Shown here: in pieces, positions 1-9,115 of the stretch
How positions within the stretch are numbered: the stretch's first letter is position 1
Layout: each line of letters begins with the position of its first letter
NCBI GenBank assembly: GCA_938010615.1
Contig: CALLUY010000187.1
Location: 1 to 57,557 of the forward strand
DNA length: 57,557 nucleotides
Reading direction: 5' to 3'
Source of the DNA: an uncultured Pirellulaceae bacterium
GTDB lineage: Bacteria; Planctomycetota; Planctomycetia; Pirellulales; Pirellulaceae
Made by a program: the position numbers and the translations under genes
The notes under the pieces: model-generated
Databases searched by the model: none
Seen by the model: only the letters and a program-made list of their open reading frames with translations
What the model was told of the DNA's origin: nothing

Positions 1-2
1 CT

Positions 3-1886
3 TTTGCGCAGAGTCAGAATCCGTTGGCTGCGATTGGGCGTCGCGTGTCAGCGTACATGATCGATGTGGTCTTGGTCGCGATGGCGCTGGGATTATGCCT
101 TGGCGGAATGGGAGCCTATGCAGGCTTTGCGGCACAGCAAAAGGACGTAGATCTCCAAGAGATGCTCAAACCCATATCGTGGATCGGTCCGATTATCGGG
201 TTTGCTGTTCCGCTTCTCTACTTTTTCATCCTTGAAGCGATTACCGGAAAGACAATCGGTAAACGTCTGCTTGGTCTGAAAGTGGTCGACCATGAGGGTG
301 CCAAACCATCCTGGGGACGCGCACTTTTGCGAGCGTTCTTTATTCCTGGAGGAGCGGCAGTTCCCATGTTGCTTGGGCTGATGATTGTTTCGGTCTGGCC
401 ATTGACGACTTCGGCGGTTGACACAACGCTCCGCAGCGCCGTCAATTCGCTGGTATCGGTGGTGCCGCTTTTGATTATTCTGGCGCCGCTGATTCGCAAA
501 CGCGGAAACGAAGGATGGCACGAAAGACTTAGCGGCACTCGCGTGATTACGGATGGACGAACGTCAACGGGACAGCTACTGATTCCCGATCCGAAGCCGC
601 AATGCGATACCGAATCGTCGTTCATGCTGGGACCGTATCGTGTTGGCCAGATTCTGCATCAATCTTCTGACACGACGGTTTACCTTGGAGTCGACACACA
701 ATTGGATCGAAACGTTTGGGTCCACTTTTGCGAAGACGAAGGCTGCGCACCGTCAGAGCAACGAATTCTGCTTGCCCGACTTGCTCGACAACGATGGCTC
801 GACGGAGGATTTGACGACTGCAAACGATGGGACGCATTCGAAGCGATCGAAGGTCTGCCTGTTCAGGCCGTCGTTGCATCACGCTATCAAGTTGACTGGC
901 CGGAATACCGCACGGTTTTACAAGACGTCGCCGAAGAAATGAAGATCGCGCTTTCCGATGACACGATGCCTGAAAAACTCTCGCTGCCGCAAGTTTGGCT
1001 TGACCGAAACGGGCATGCAAAAATCATCGACAGGAGCCTTGTCGATGTAGTCGACTTGCCGCCCGCGGGTGAAGATCCGCGCACTGAGTCGTCTATGGAA
1101 GATACGCAAAAGCTTGCTTGGAGAACACCAGCAACTCCCGACACAAACGATGCCGTCGACTCAGATCGGCCTGAAGAAGGAGCCGCCCAGCTGCTCAAAG
1201 CACTTGCGAAATCTTTGTTCAAGGGTCGACCAATGCCGCTTTCGGCACAATCATTCTTGATGGAGCTTCAACGCCAACCGAACAATGAATCGACGCTCAC
1301 TTGGGCCATCGACCAACTGAGATCACTTTCTGGAAAGCTCGGAAAAATTGACTGGGAGACGCGGGTTGGAATTCTGGGTATCACCGTCGGCATTGAGTAT
1401 TTGCTCTACACCATGATCAGCGCGTTCATGTACTTGCTGGCGTTCTTTGTCATTCCGGTTCCAAACCCATCGCGATACTTTGTTGGACTGGCGCTGAGTC
1501 TGATTGCTCCTGTCATATTGGGTGTAATATTCCGCGGGGGAATCACATTCCACTTTATGGGAATCTCAATCAGCAACAACAAAGGAAAAAGAGTCGGCTA
1601 TCTTAAGCTCATTACTCGTTCGTTTTTGTCGTGGCTACCGGCCGTCGCGGCAACCGGAGCATGGATGATCTGCATCATTGGTGGCAATGTACGCATGAAC
1701 GCAGAAGAGCCAGAGGTTGGTTCATTGGCAGCCGACTTCGTTGCGAATCCAATGATTGCACTGTACGCACTGCTGATTATTGCTGCGTGTATTCTGTCAC
1801 AAGCAGCCGGCGTTTTGATTTCACTCGTTAGTCCAACGCGAGGACTACAGGATTATTTGATTGGAACACGTTTGCTACCCAAGTAG
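3..1886 (+). CDS. RDD-pseudokinase-RDD membrane protein (5' partial)
   Basis: The frame is open to the left edge. The first in-window start codon is a TTG at 24, but the codons before it (FAQSQN then PLAAIGRR) read as protein, so the real start lies upstream. An RDD-type membrane domain fills about residues 1-180 (counting from 24), with the family's GRR..AYMID start and several hydrophobic segments. Residues about 201-340 resemble a Ser/Thr kinase (LGPYRVGQIL, then TTVYLGVDTQLDR), but the VAxK lysine is replaced (VWVHF), no HRD loop is visible, and the DFG position reads IIDRSL. A second RDD-like domain follows (about 445-600). RDD domains are membrane modules of uncertain, possibly transport, function. 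I infer a membrane-bound pseudokinase; a true kinase domain could precede it off the window. The next gene starts 26 bases downstream. Confidence 0.75.
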   Translation, partial: FAQSQNPLAAIGRRVSAYMIDVVLVAMALGLCLGGMGAYAGFAAQQKDVDLQEMLKPISWIGPIIGFAVPLLYFFILEAITGKTIGKRLLGLKVVDHEGAKPSWGRALLRAFFIPGGAAVPMLLGLMIVSVWPLTTSAVDTTLRSAVNSLVSVVPLLIILAPLIRKRGNEGWHERLSGTRVITDGRTSTGQLLIPDPKPQCDTESSFMLGPYRVGQILHQSSDTTVYLGVDTQLDRNVWVHFCEDEGCAPSEQRILLARLARQRWLDGGFDDCKRWDAFEAIEGLPVQAVVASRYQVDWPEYRTVLQDVAEEMKIALSDDTMPEKLSLPQVWLDRNGHAKIIDRSLVDVVDLPPAGEDPRTESSMEDTQKLAWRTPATPDTNDAVDSDRPEEGAAQLLKALAKSLFKGRPMPLSAQSFLMELQRQPNNESTLTWAIDQLRSLSGKLGKIDWETRVGILGITVGIEYLLYTMISAFMYLLAFFVIPVPNPSRYFVGLALSLIAPVILGVIFRGGITFHFMGISISNNKGKRVGYLKLITRSFLSWLPAVAATGAWMICIIGGNVRMNAEEPEVGSLAADFVANPMIALYALLIIAACILSQAAGVLISLVSPTRGLQDYLIGTRLLPK

Positions 1887-1912
1887 CGTAATTTTGGAAA
1901 CTGAAAAACATC

Positions 1913-3052
1913 ATGACACTTTTAAAAGCTCACTTCTTCGCGACGTTCGTTGCAATTCTTCTGTTGCTATCGAGTTGCACCAAAGCAGAAGACCCAATCT
2001 CTAGGACAACGTCTCTCAAGGATGCAGCCAAAGGCCTGTTTAGCATCGGCGTCGGAACGAGCGCCAATGCGATGTCGACTCCCGGAGCGATGGACTTGCT
2101 GAAGCACGAGTTCGATTTCGTTACTCCAGAGAACTGCATGAAGCCAGTTGCGATCCAAAACAAGGATGGTCTCTGCGATTTTCGAGAGGCTGACAAATTC
2201 ATGAAGCTCGCTGAAAAGAACGGAGTTCAAATCGTCGGCCATTGTCTCGTTTGGGCCAAAGACGATCGTACGCCTCCATGGTTCTATCAGAATGGGGACG
2301 CGAAAGCGTCAAAGGAATTGCTGATCGCGCGGATGAAGTCCCACTTGGCAGGAGTTCAAGGTCGCTATCACGGCCGCATCAACCATTGGGACGTCGTTAA
2401 CGAATTTCTGTCCGATGGCGAAGGAACATGGCGAGAGTCCGGTTGGTTTTCAACTTGCGAACTCGATTTCATCATCGAGGCATTCAAAACAGCTCGCGAA
2501 CTCGATCCAGATGGTTTCCTGATCTACAACGACTATCGAGCCGAACGAAAAGGAAAACGCGAAAAGTTGTTCAAACTAATCGAGCACCTTCAGGCGAACG
2601 AAGTCCCGATCGATGCAATCGGACTTCAGGGCCACTACGAGCTCGATGATGTGCCTTACGAAGATCTCGAATTCACGATTGGGAAAATTCGCGAATACGG
2701 TTTGAAGGTCGTGATTTCAGAAGTCGATATCGACGTTGTGAAACGTGGACGATGGTATCAGGATGATGGAGCTTATCGAGAAGAGTTAAAAACTTATGAT
2801 CCGTACAAGGACGGTTGCTCCGAAGAAATTCTCAAACAACAAGCCGACCAGTATGCCAAACTGTTCGAAGTTTACGCTCGCAACGCGGACGTGATCGAGC
2901 GAGTTTCCTTTTGGAATCTTCACGACGGCCAGAGTTGGTTGAACTACTTTCCGTGGAAACGGGAAAATCATCCGCTGCTATTTGACCGGGATCTAAAACC
3001 CAAACCGGCGTATACGGCTGTGATCGAAACCTTGAAAAAGTATCGCAAATAG
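1913..3052 (+). CDS. endo-1,4-beta-xylanase, GH10 family lipoprotein
   Basis: This is a 379-aa secreted GH10 enzyme that would hydrolyse internal beta-1,4 bonds in xylan. The N-terminus has a hydrophobic signal ending in a lipobox (LSSC, Cys22), so it is probably a lipoprotein. GH10 landmarks appear in order: TPENCMKP (about 71-78), HCLVWAK (110-116), the acid/base motif DVVNE with Glu164, LQGHYE (238-243) and the nucleophile motif VISEVDID with Glu270. The length fits a single catalytic domain without a carbohydrate-binding module. GGAAA upstream of the ATG is a plausible ribosome site. It may be co-transcribed with the RDD gene 26 bases upstream; the sulfatase converges on it from the other side with a 13-base gap. 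Confidence 0.95.
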   Translation: MTLLKAHFFATFVAILLLLSSCTKAEDPISRTTSLKDAAKGLFSIGVGTSANAMSTPGAMDLLKHEFDFVTPENCMKPVAIQNKDGLCDFREADKFMKLAEKNGVQIVGHCLVWAKDDRTPPWFYQNGDAKASKELLIARMKSHLAGVQGRYHGRINHWDVVNEFLSDGEGTWRESGWFSTCELDFIIEAFKTARELDPDGFLIYNDYRAERKGKREKLFKLIEHLQANEVPIDAIGLQGHYELDDVPYEDLEFTIGKIREYGLKVVISEVDIDVVKRGRWYQDDGAYREELKTYDPYKDGCSEEILKQQADQYAKLFEVYARNADVIERVSFWNLHDGQSWLNYFPWKRENHPLLFDRDLKPKPAYTAVIETLKKYRK

Positions 3053-3065
3053 CAACCCATGCCTA

Positions 3066-4511
3066 TCATTGATAGCGATCGTTCAACTCCGTTGGCACCG
3101 GAGCTTTTGTTTTCTGTCGCCAATCCTTTAACTGCTGATGCAGCCTTCTCGCGACCTCCGGTTTGGCATCGGCAACATTTTTCGTTTCGCCAATGTCGGT
3201 CGCCAAATCGTAGAGTTCGAGTCTCCCATCTTCGAAGTACTCGTGCAGTTTCCAGTTGCCCAAGCGAATGGCTGAACCGGGCCGAGTGCGAAACCATCGA
3301 TCGTGAGTTGAAATCTCCTTGTTCTTTTTCCGACCCGTTGCTTGGAGATAAATTGGGAAGTGCCAAAACAGCGCACGCTCCTTGAGCGCCGCGTGAAAGT
3401 CTCTCATAATTGGAACTAGACTAACCCCGTCGACGACTTTAGCTTCAGGAACTTTTGCTCCAGCAGCTTCCGCAAACGTTGGCATGAAGTCAATATTGAT
3501 GACGGGTTCATCACAAGTTGAGCCGGGCTCGACATGCCCAGGCCAACGCACAATTAATGGAACACGAATGCCGCCTTCGAAGTAGGAACCCTTTCCCGAA
3601 CGCAGTGGAGTTTGATGGCTCGTGCTCCAAACGCCTCCATTGTCTGACGTAAAGACAACCATCGTGTTCTCTGTCAGCTTTAGCTCGTCCAACTTCGTCA
3701 GCAAACGTCCGACGTTTTCATCCAGGCTCTCGATCATGGCCGCGTAAGAGGCGTTGCTTTGGCCTGACTGACCTTTGACGGCGTCCCATTTTTTCTTCTT
3801 GTCGGCCTTCGGCTGCAGCGGGCTATGAACGGTGTAGAAAGGTAAGTACAGAAAGAATGGTTTGTCCTGTTTGTCGGCAACGAACTTGATCGCTTCATCA
3901 GTCAGCCGATCGGTCAGATACACTCCCGCTTCGTCCGCAACGCAGTTTACATATTTAAACGGGCTATGGTATCCGCCGAACTTTGCCATCGGGTGACCGA
4001 TCTGACTTCCTGCAACATTCTGATCGAAGCCGTTCTCAATCGGATTCTTACTGACATGCCACTTTCCGATGGTCGTCGAGCGATAGCCTGCATCTTTGAG
4101 CAAGTCAGCAATGGTCAAATTGTCGTTGGCGATGAACTTGGTGTTCTTCGTCGGGATCAGCTTTCGATGTTCCGCCGCACCACGATCGGAATTCAGAACT
4201 GTATAGACGCCATGGCGCGGTCCATATTGTCCCGTCAACATACATGCTCGACTTGGCGCACAATTCGACGCTGCAGCATACGCGTCGGTGAATCGCATTC
4301 CTTGGCTTGCAAGGCGATCAATATTGGGGGTTTTGTAGTAAGCGCTTCCCTGACAAGCCAGATCCCGCCAACCAAGGTCATCAACGTTGATCAACACGAT
4401 GTTGGGTCGTTCTGAGTCGTTTGCGAACGCGCCTGAAGAGCTATGAACCCAAACAGGAACCAGCAACCAAAAGAGAACCAGACACATCCGAGGACAAGGG
4501 CTGAAAGACAT
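3066..4511 (-). CDS. type I (formylglycine) sulfatase
   Basis: This is a 481-aa secreted arylsulfatase-type hydrolase that removes sulfate esters, in planctomycetes typically from sulfated polysaccharides. I start at the ATG at 4511 because the following residues form a signal peptide (MSFSPCPRMCLVLFW... to SSGAFA). A longer frame to 4634 only adds an unlikely 41-residue leader. Catalytic signs are the metal-binding NVDDLGW near the N-terminus, the formylglycine motif CAPSR with Cys84, GKWH, and the FTSDNGG segment. CxPSR-type sulfatases need a formylglycine-generating enzyme encoded elsewhere. The gene is divergent from the CocE-like gene (113-base shared upstream region) and convergent with the xylanase. 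The substrate cannot be read from sequence; the neighbouring xylanase makes a sulfated xylan-type glycan possible. Confidence 0.95.
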   Translation of the reverse strand: MSFSPCPRMCLVLFWLLVPVWVHSSSGAFANDSERPNIVLINVDDLGWRDLACQGSAYYKTPNIDRLASQGMRFTDAYAAASNCAPSRACMLTGQYGPRHGVYTVLNSDRGAAEHRKLIPTKNTKFIANDNLTIADLLKDAGYRSTTIGKWHVSKNPIENGFDQNVAGSQIGHPMAKFGGYHSPFKYVNCVADEAGVYLTDRLTDEAIKFVADKQDKPFFLYLPFYTVHSPLQPKADKKKKWDAVKGQSGQSNASYAAMIESLDENVGRLLTKLDELKLTENTMVVFTSDNGGVWSTSHQTPLRSGKGSYFEGGIRVPLIVRWPGHVEPGSTCDEPVINIDFMPTFAEAAGAKVPEAKVVDGVSLVPIMRDFHAALKERALFWHFPIYLQATGRKKNKEISTHDRWFRTRPGSAIRLGNWKLHEYFEDGRLELYDLATDIGETKNVADAKPEVARRLHQQLKDWRQKTKAPVPTELNDRYQ

Positions 4512-4624
4512 AACGTTCCCAGAATGATACTGAATCGAAATTCCAAACGGATTCACAGTCTGGCACCTGCACGACTGATGATCCATAATGATCTGCTCAG
4601 AAAAATTAACAACCCGAGGAACCC

Positions 4625-6439
4625 ATGCCGTCATTCAAATCTTTGTTCGCTTTCATTTTGGTAAGCGGAATTTATGTTTCTTTCGCAGCAGGTCAAACAA
4701 CACCCGTTTTCGTCGACGGCGAAGCGCAGGAAGTCGCCGCCTTCAAGGGAAAAGCAAACCGCGTGATGCACGACTTGTGGGTCGAAACGGAATTCGATTC
4801 TGATGGCAATGGAACAATGGATCGAATGCACGTATCCGTTGCTCGGCCGATTCAAACGGACACCGAGGGTTTGAAAGTTCCTGTCGTCTACAACACCAGT
4901 CCCTATTTCGCGGGTACCGCGGGGAACGCAAAAGGTACCTTCTGGGATCCTAAGCATGAAATCGGTGAAACTCCACCGGAACATAAACACCCAAAAGATA
5001 TCGAACAGCAAAGCAAGCGACCGGTCATTTCAACGGGACACACCAACTACTGGATTGCTCGCGGATTTGCAGTTGTGCATTCGTGTTCTCCGGGAACTGG
5101 ATTGTCGCAAGGTTGCGTAACGATCGGTGGCGACAACGAATCGCTGGCTCCTAAAGCCGTCATCGATTGGCTCAACGGGCGCGCTAAAGGATTTACTGAG
5201 CCTACTGGCGGCGTAGAAGTTCTGGCAACCTGGTGCACTGGCAAGGTTGGCATGACAGGAACAAGCTACAACGGAACTTTGCCAATCGCAGCAGCAACGA
5301 CTGGCGTTGAAGGTTTGGAAGCCATCATTCCAGTTGCTCCAAACACTTCCTACTACCACTACTATCGCAGCAACGGACTGGTACGACATCCCGGCGGCTA
5401 CATGGGAGAAGATATCGACGTGCTGTACGACTTCGTGAACAGCGGCGACATGGAAATGCGAAAGTACTGTGACTGCGAAGTTCGTGACAAAGCAATCCTT
5501 GCCAACATTGATCGCGAATCGGGTGACTACAGCGATTGGTGGGCGGGACGTGACTACATTCCAAAGCTTGGCAAAGTCAAAGCTGCAACACTGATCGCTC
5601 ATGGACTCAATGACTGGAACGTAATGCCGGCTCATTCGATCCGCGTCTATGAAGCATTGAAACAACAGGGAACTCCGGCTCAGATCTACCTTCATCAGGG
5701 CGGCCACGGCGGCCCACCGACACGTTCGATGATGAATCGCTGGTTCTCTCACTATCTCTATGGCATCGAGAATGGCGTCGAAAATGATCCGAAATCGTGG
5801 GTTGTCCGCGAGGGCGTTGACCGTGGCGAGCCAACCCCATACGAAAACTATCCCCATCCAGACGCAAAGATGGTTGCACTCTATCCGCAAAAAGGTGGAC
5901 TCAAAGTCGGCGTTTTGGATCAAAAGAAGATCGCAGGGCAGGGCACCGAAACGTTGACAGACGATGTTTCGATCGGCGGAAAAAAACTAGCGGCGAAAGC
6001 CGAATCGGAAACTCGTTTGCTATTCGCATCACCAACACTGACCGCGCCAGTTCATATTTCAGGCACGCCGAAGTTGAAGATTCGCGTCAGCTCTGACAAA
6101 CCGGCGGCCAACCTGTCTGTTTGGATCGTTTCGTTACCTTGGGACGAAAAGGCTCGCAAGCTAAACGCAAACCTGATCACACGTGGCTGGGCAGATCCTC
6201 AGAATCACAAGTCGCTAACCGAGAGTGAGCCACTGGAACCTGGCAAATTTTACGATCTTGAATTTGATCTTCAGCCGGACGACCAAATCATTCCCGCCGG
6301 TCAGCAGATCGGATTGATGATCTTCTCCAGCGACCGCGACTTCACACTCTGGCCCGATCCGGGCACGAAACTGACCGTGGATCTCGATGCAACTGAACTG
6401 CATCTGCCAGTCGTGATGGGGAACGAAGGATTGAAGTAG
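4625..6439 (+). CDS. CocE/NonD family hydrolase, X-Pro dipeptidyl-peptidase (S15) type
   Basis: This is a 604-aa secreted serine hydrolase with a signal peptide ending near SFAAGQ. The alpha/beta-hydrolase triad is visible: nucleophile Ser214 in GTSYNG, Asp330 in HGLNDWNV and His361 in HQGGHGG. Residues about 435-600 form the beta-sandwich typical of the PepX C-terminal domain. S15 and CocE enzymes share this architecture and act either as X-prolyl dipeptidyl peptidases or as esterases; the pattern around TWCTGKVGMTGTSYNG looks closer to X-Pro peptidases. A good Shine-Dalgarno (GAGGAA) precedes the ATG. The gene is divergent from the sulfatase and convergent with the GH5-like gene, with only 13 bases between stop codons and no obvious terminator. 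Peptidase versus esterase activity is not resolved here. Confidence 0.9.
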   Translation: MPSFKSLFAFILVSGIYVSFAAGQTTPVFVDGEAQEVAAFKGKANRVMHDLWVETEFDSDGNGTMDRMHVSVARPIQTDTEGLKVPVVYNTSPYFAGTAGNAKGTFWDPKHEIGETPPEHKHPKDIEQQSKRPVISTGHTNYWIARGFAVVHSCSPGTGLSQGCVTIGGDNESLAPKAVIDWLNGRAKGFTEPTGGVEVLATWCTGKVGMTGTSYNGTLPIAAATTGVEGLEAIIPVAPNTSYYHYYRSNGLVRHPGGYMGEDIDVLYDFVNSGDMEMRKYCDCEVRDKAILANIDRESGDYSDWWAGRDYIPKLGKVKAATLIAHGLNDWNVMPAHSIRVYEALKQQGTPAQIYLHQGGHGGPPTRSMMNRWFSHYLYGIENGVENDPKSWVVREGVDRGEPTPYENYPHPDAKMVALYPQKGGLKVGVLDQKKIAGQGTETLTDDVSIGGKKLAAKAESETRLLFASPTLTAPVHISGTPKLKIRVSSDKPAANLSVWIVSLPWDEKARKLNANLITRGWADPQNHKSLTESEPLEPGKFYDLEFDLQPDDQIIPAGQQIGLMIFSSDRDFTLWPDPGTKLTVDLDATELHLPVVMGNEGLK

Positions 6440-6452
6440 ATGGCTCCAATGG

Positions 6453-9113
6453 TTAGTTGATTTCAACTTCGTACCACAGCGTCTGGTGCTGCGATCCGAT
6501 CTGGAACACGATCTCCGATCCAACCTGTTCGACGCTGACTTTACCCGTTCGCTTTCCGGTTCCATCAAGTGAATAGACAGTAGGAACTCCGGCCAAGCCA
6601 CTTTTCGCAATTCGAATCGTGGCGGACACCGGATTGATCAGAGTCGGTCCTGTTCCCCAATTTTCACCGATTGAATTACGAGCCTCGTTCCAATTCATGC
6701 CTGTATTTTCTGCACTACTGGAGGCCAGCAACAGCATCGACTTGCTTTGCGTGATCGGTAAGTCATCTTGCGAGGTCAACATGATTGTCGCGTAGTTGTG
6801 AGTGACTTTTCCGACTGAAATCTTCGCATCGCCGATCGCAAAATCCGTTTCCGCAACTAGACCCCAAACTCCAATCGACTTTGGTGTATTCAAACGAATA
6901 AACGCCTTTTCCGGATCCGTCGCGTCCCAGAGCAAACTGCCGTCGGGCGTTTCAAATCGATTCGTCTGTGGCAATGAAACCGAATCCGGAGCCGAGCCTT
7001 TTGTGTCGATGCCAATGCGATAGTCAAACGCTGCTCGGCCATCGATCCGATCAGCGAAGGTTCCTGACTTGAGATTCTCAAGCGGTGCCAAATCTCCCCG
7101 CAGGTAAATGTTTCCGGCAGCGGCGAGTACCGCTTCCTTCACTGGATGTCCCGCGAAATCAAACCAACCCTCGAACCGATTCGCAAACCAACGATCCTGA
7201 TTTTCGGTGTAGTTAAAAAACATGATGCCGTCCCAATCCTGAGTCGCACCAATGATTGCAGCCATCATCACAGCTCCAGATCCGGTCACGTTTGGTTCGC
7301 CCTGATTCCATTCGCTCAACGTGAACGGCATGTCGTGGTATCGCCAACCAGTACGCATCAGAATTGAGTTGGCTGGCCAGTCGCTTCGTGTTGGAGCTGA
7401 TTCGATCGCTTGCTGATCAACCGTCCATTTGGATCTACTCCACTCAGCATCGCCCGGAAACAGAGGGTGATGCCAGTAGTTATGCAGATCGACGAAGTCA
7501 CAGGTCTCTGCCAGCACGCCCGGTGCGTGGTAGTTCTCCTGTGACGCCGTGATGGGAACTTTGACGCCTAGCTCATCTTTCAAGTAAGACTTCAATTCGA
7601 CCAGCCAAGATCGCTCTGTATCGACCATGAACTTTTGCAAGTCCGCATGAGAAGCCGTCGACCAACCAGAGGACGGAACTCCAACGGTTCCGGTTTCTAT
7701 CGATTGGGCCGCGTCCCATTCGTTTACCTCTACGCCTTCTCGCAACTGAACTCCGGCGACCTCTAACGGTGTCGCATTGGTTCCGAAATTTATCGACAGT
7801 GCAACTTCGCCCTCAACCGTTTCTTGCGGGAAAACGACGCGAGAAATTTCTTTCCATTGACGACCTGCAGCTACCCTTTCGAACATCCCAAGATCGCGCC
7901 ACTCTCCGCCGGCAGTGGTGGAGAGTTCCACACCGATTTCACGTTTCTCATCTGCTCGAACCCAACATTTAAACGTGTAGGCTTGTTTTGCTTTGACGGA
8001 CAAACCTAGCCGCTGAAGCTGCATATGAAATGCCTGATCCGATCTGCCGGAAGGAACAAAACGAACGGCGGTTGCAGTATCCGTGGGGCCTTGCTGACCA
8101 AAGATTTTTTCGACTGAGACATTCTTCTCGCCCAAACGCCACGGGGTCAGCTCAGTTTTCCACGCCATGGGTTCAACCAGAAACTCTCCCATTGGTTTTT
8201 GTTGACTCATCCACGAGTCACGCATCGTTTTCGTATCACCGTACTTCTTCTTCAGCCATTGGTTCCATTTTACGGCGAACGAGTCCTGATACTTTTGCGG
8301 CAATCGTTCAAGCAGCTCCGTGCCCTTCACCGCAAAGTAGTTCTCATTGAGCATCTCAACGATTGCAATTCCCGGATCATCGACACGGCGAAGTTTTCGA
8401 TAGGGATTCTCGTGCGTCAGCAAGTCACGACAGTACTTTTTGAGTTCTCGCTGCACATCGGGATCGTAGTACATCACCCACTTATTCGAACCGGTCCACC
8501 AAAGAACTCCTTTCTCAAGCTGCGGAAAACCTTCCGCTTCGGTCAGCGTCCTCGAAACGTGCAAGTTGATGTTGGCATAGATTCCATTCTTGTGCAGTTC
8601 ATTGAGAAAGTAATCCAGCCGATCAATCTGATCTGGATGTAGTTCGCGAGTACCGTCTTCTTTGGTGCGCCAGATTCCACCAGGCGCATCTTGCATGTCC
8701 ATGTGATGAAAGCGAACGACATTGAGCCCGAGCTTGCGAAAATGAGCGGCAATCTTCACAGCCTGTTCGTGGGTCGGAAAGTTTGCGCCGAAGCAAAGAT
8801 TCACTCCCCAGAAACGCTGACGTTTCCCGGCGACGGAAAATTTTCCATTGGTGATTCCGACAAAGCCATCGGAGCCAGCATCACGCTTCACTCGCGACGC
8901 AAAACTGGTGATCGTCTCGCTGAAATCGTCTCCCGGAACATGAAACGGAATCAGATTGCCTTGAGTGTTCTCATCGTTTTGCCCGCAAACAATTGAGGAA
9001 CAAAAAATGGTCGCAAGGATCGCCGCGGCAGAGAAAATCTGGAGAGGTCTACGGAAGTACATAAGGATGATCATCTGAATACGTTGTGTGGAGGGCGGAG
9101 TGGATCGGACCAT
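6453..9113 (-). CDS. large GH5-like glycoside hydrolase with internal carbohydrate-binding-like insert
   Basis: This is an approximately 886-aa secreted hydrolase. A TIM-barrel start is visible from about residue 98 (FWGVNLCFGANFPTHEQA, then GLNVVRFHHMD). Clan GH-A style catalytic sites are Glu257 in EMLNEN (acid/base) and Glu601 in TLSEWNQGEPN (nucleophile). The two halves of the barrel are separated by about 150 residues (310-470) that read like a CBM4/9-type beta-sandwich (TFKCWVRAD, then LSINFGT). A further beta-rich C-terminal part (about 680-886) is unassigned. The start is uncertain: a TTG at 9119 overlaps the upstream stop, ATG 9113 is used here, and ATG 9062 would give the most compact signal peptide. 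It is probably translationally coupled to the GH17-like gene upstream. The family is likely GH5 or a near relative; substrate unknown. Confidence 0.82.
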   Translation of the reverse strand: MVRSTPPSTQRIQMIILMYFRRPLQIFSAAAILATIFCSSIVCGQNDENTQGNLIPFHVPGDDFSETITSFASRVKRDAGSDGFVGITNGKFSVAGKRQRFWGVNLCFGANFPTHEQAVKIAAHFRKLGLNVVRFHHMDMQDAPGGIWRTKEDGTRELHPDQIDRLDYFLNELHKNGIYANINLHVSRTLTEAEGFPQLEKGVLWWTGSNKWVMYYDPDVQRELKKYCRDLLTHENPYRKLRRVDDPGIAIVEMLNENYFAVKGTELLERLPQKYQDSFAVKWNQWLKKKYGDTKTMRDSWMSQQKPMGEFLVEPMAWKTELTPWRLGEKNVSVEKIFGQQGPTDTATAVRFVPSGRSDQAFHMQLQRLGLSVKAKQAYTFKCWVRADEKREIGVELSTTAGGEWRDLGMFERVAAGRQWKEISRVVFPQETVEGEVALSINFGTNATPLEVAGVQLREGVEVNEWDAAQSIETGTVGVPSSGWSTASHADLQKFMVDTERSWLVELKSYLKDELGVKVPITASQENYHAPGVLAETCDFVDLHNYWHHPLFPGDAEWSRSKWTVDQQAIESAPTRSDWPANSILMRTGWRYHDMPFTLSEWNQGEPNVTGSGAVMMAAIIGATQDWDGIMFFNYTENQDRWFANRFEGWFDFAGHPVKEAVLAAAGNIYLRGDLAPLENLKSGTFADRIDGRAAFDYRIGIDTKGSAPDSVSLPQTNRFETPDGSLLWDATDPEKAFIRLNTPKSIGVWGLVAETDFAIGDAKISVGKVTHNYATIMLTSQDDLPITQSKSMLLLASSSAENTGMNWNEARNSIGENWGTGPTLINPVSATIRIAKSGLAGVPTVYSLDGTGKRTGKVSVEQVGSEIVFQIGSQHQTLWYEVEIN

Positions 9114-9115
9114 CG

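Noticed and set aside
5030-5923. 297-codon minus-strand frame opposite the CocE-like gene
   Set aside because: The plus strand encodes a complete S15/CocE hydrolase with all catalytic residues, and the antisense frame lacks any recognisable motif.
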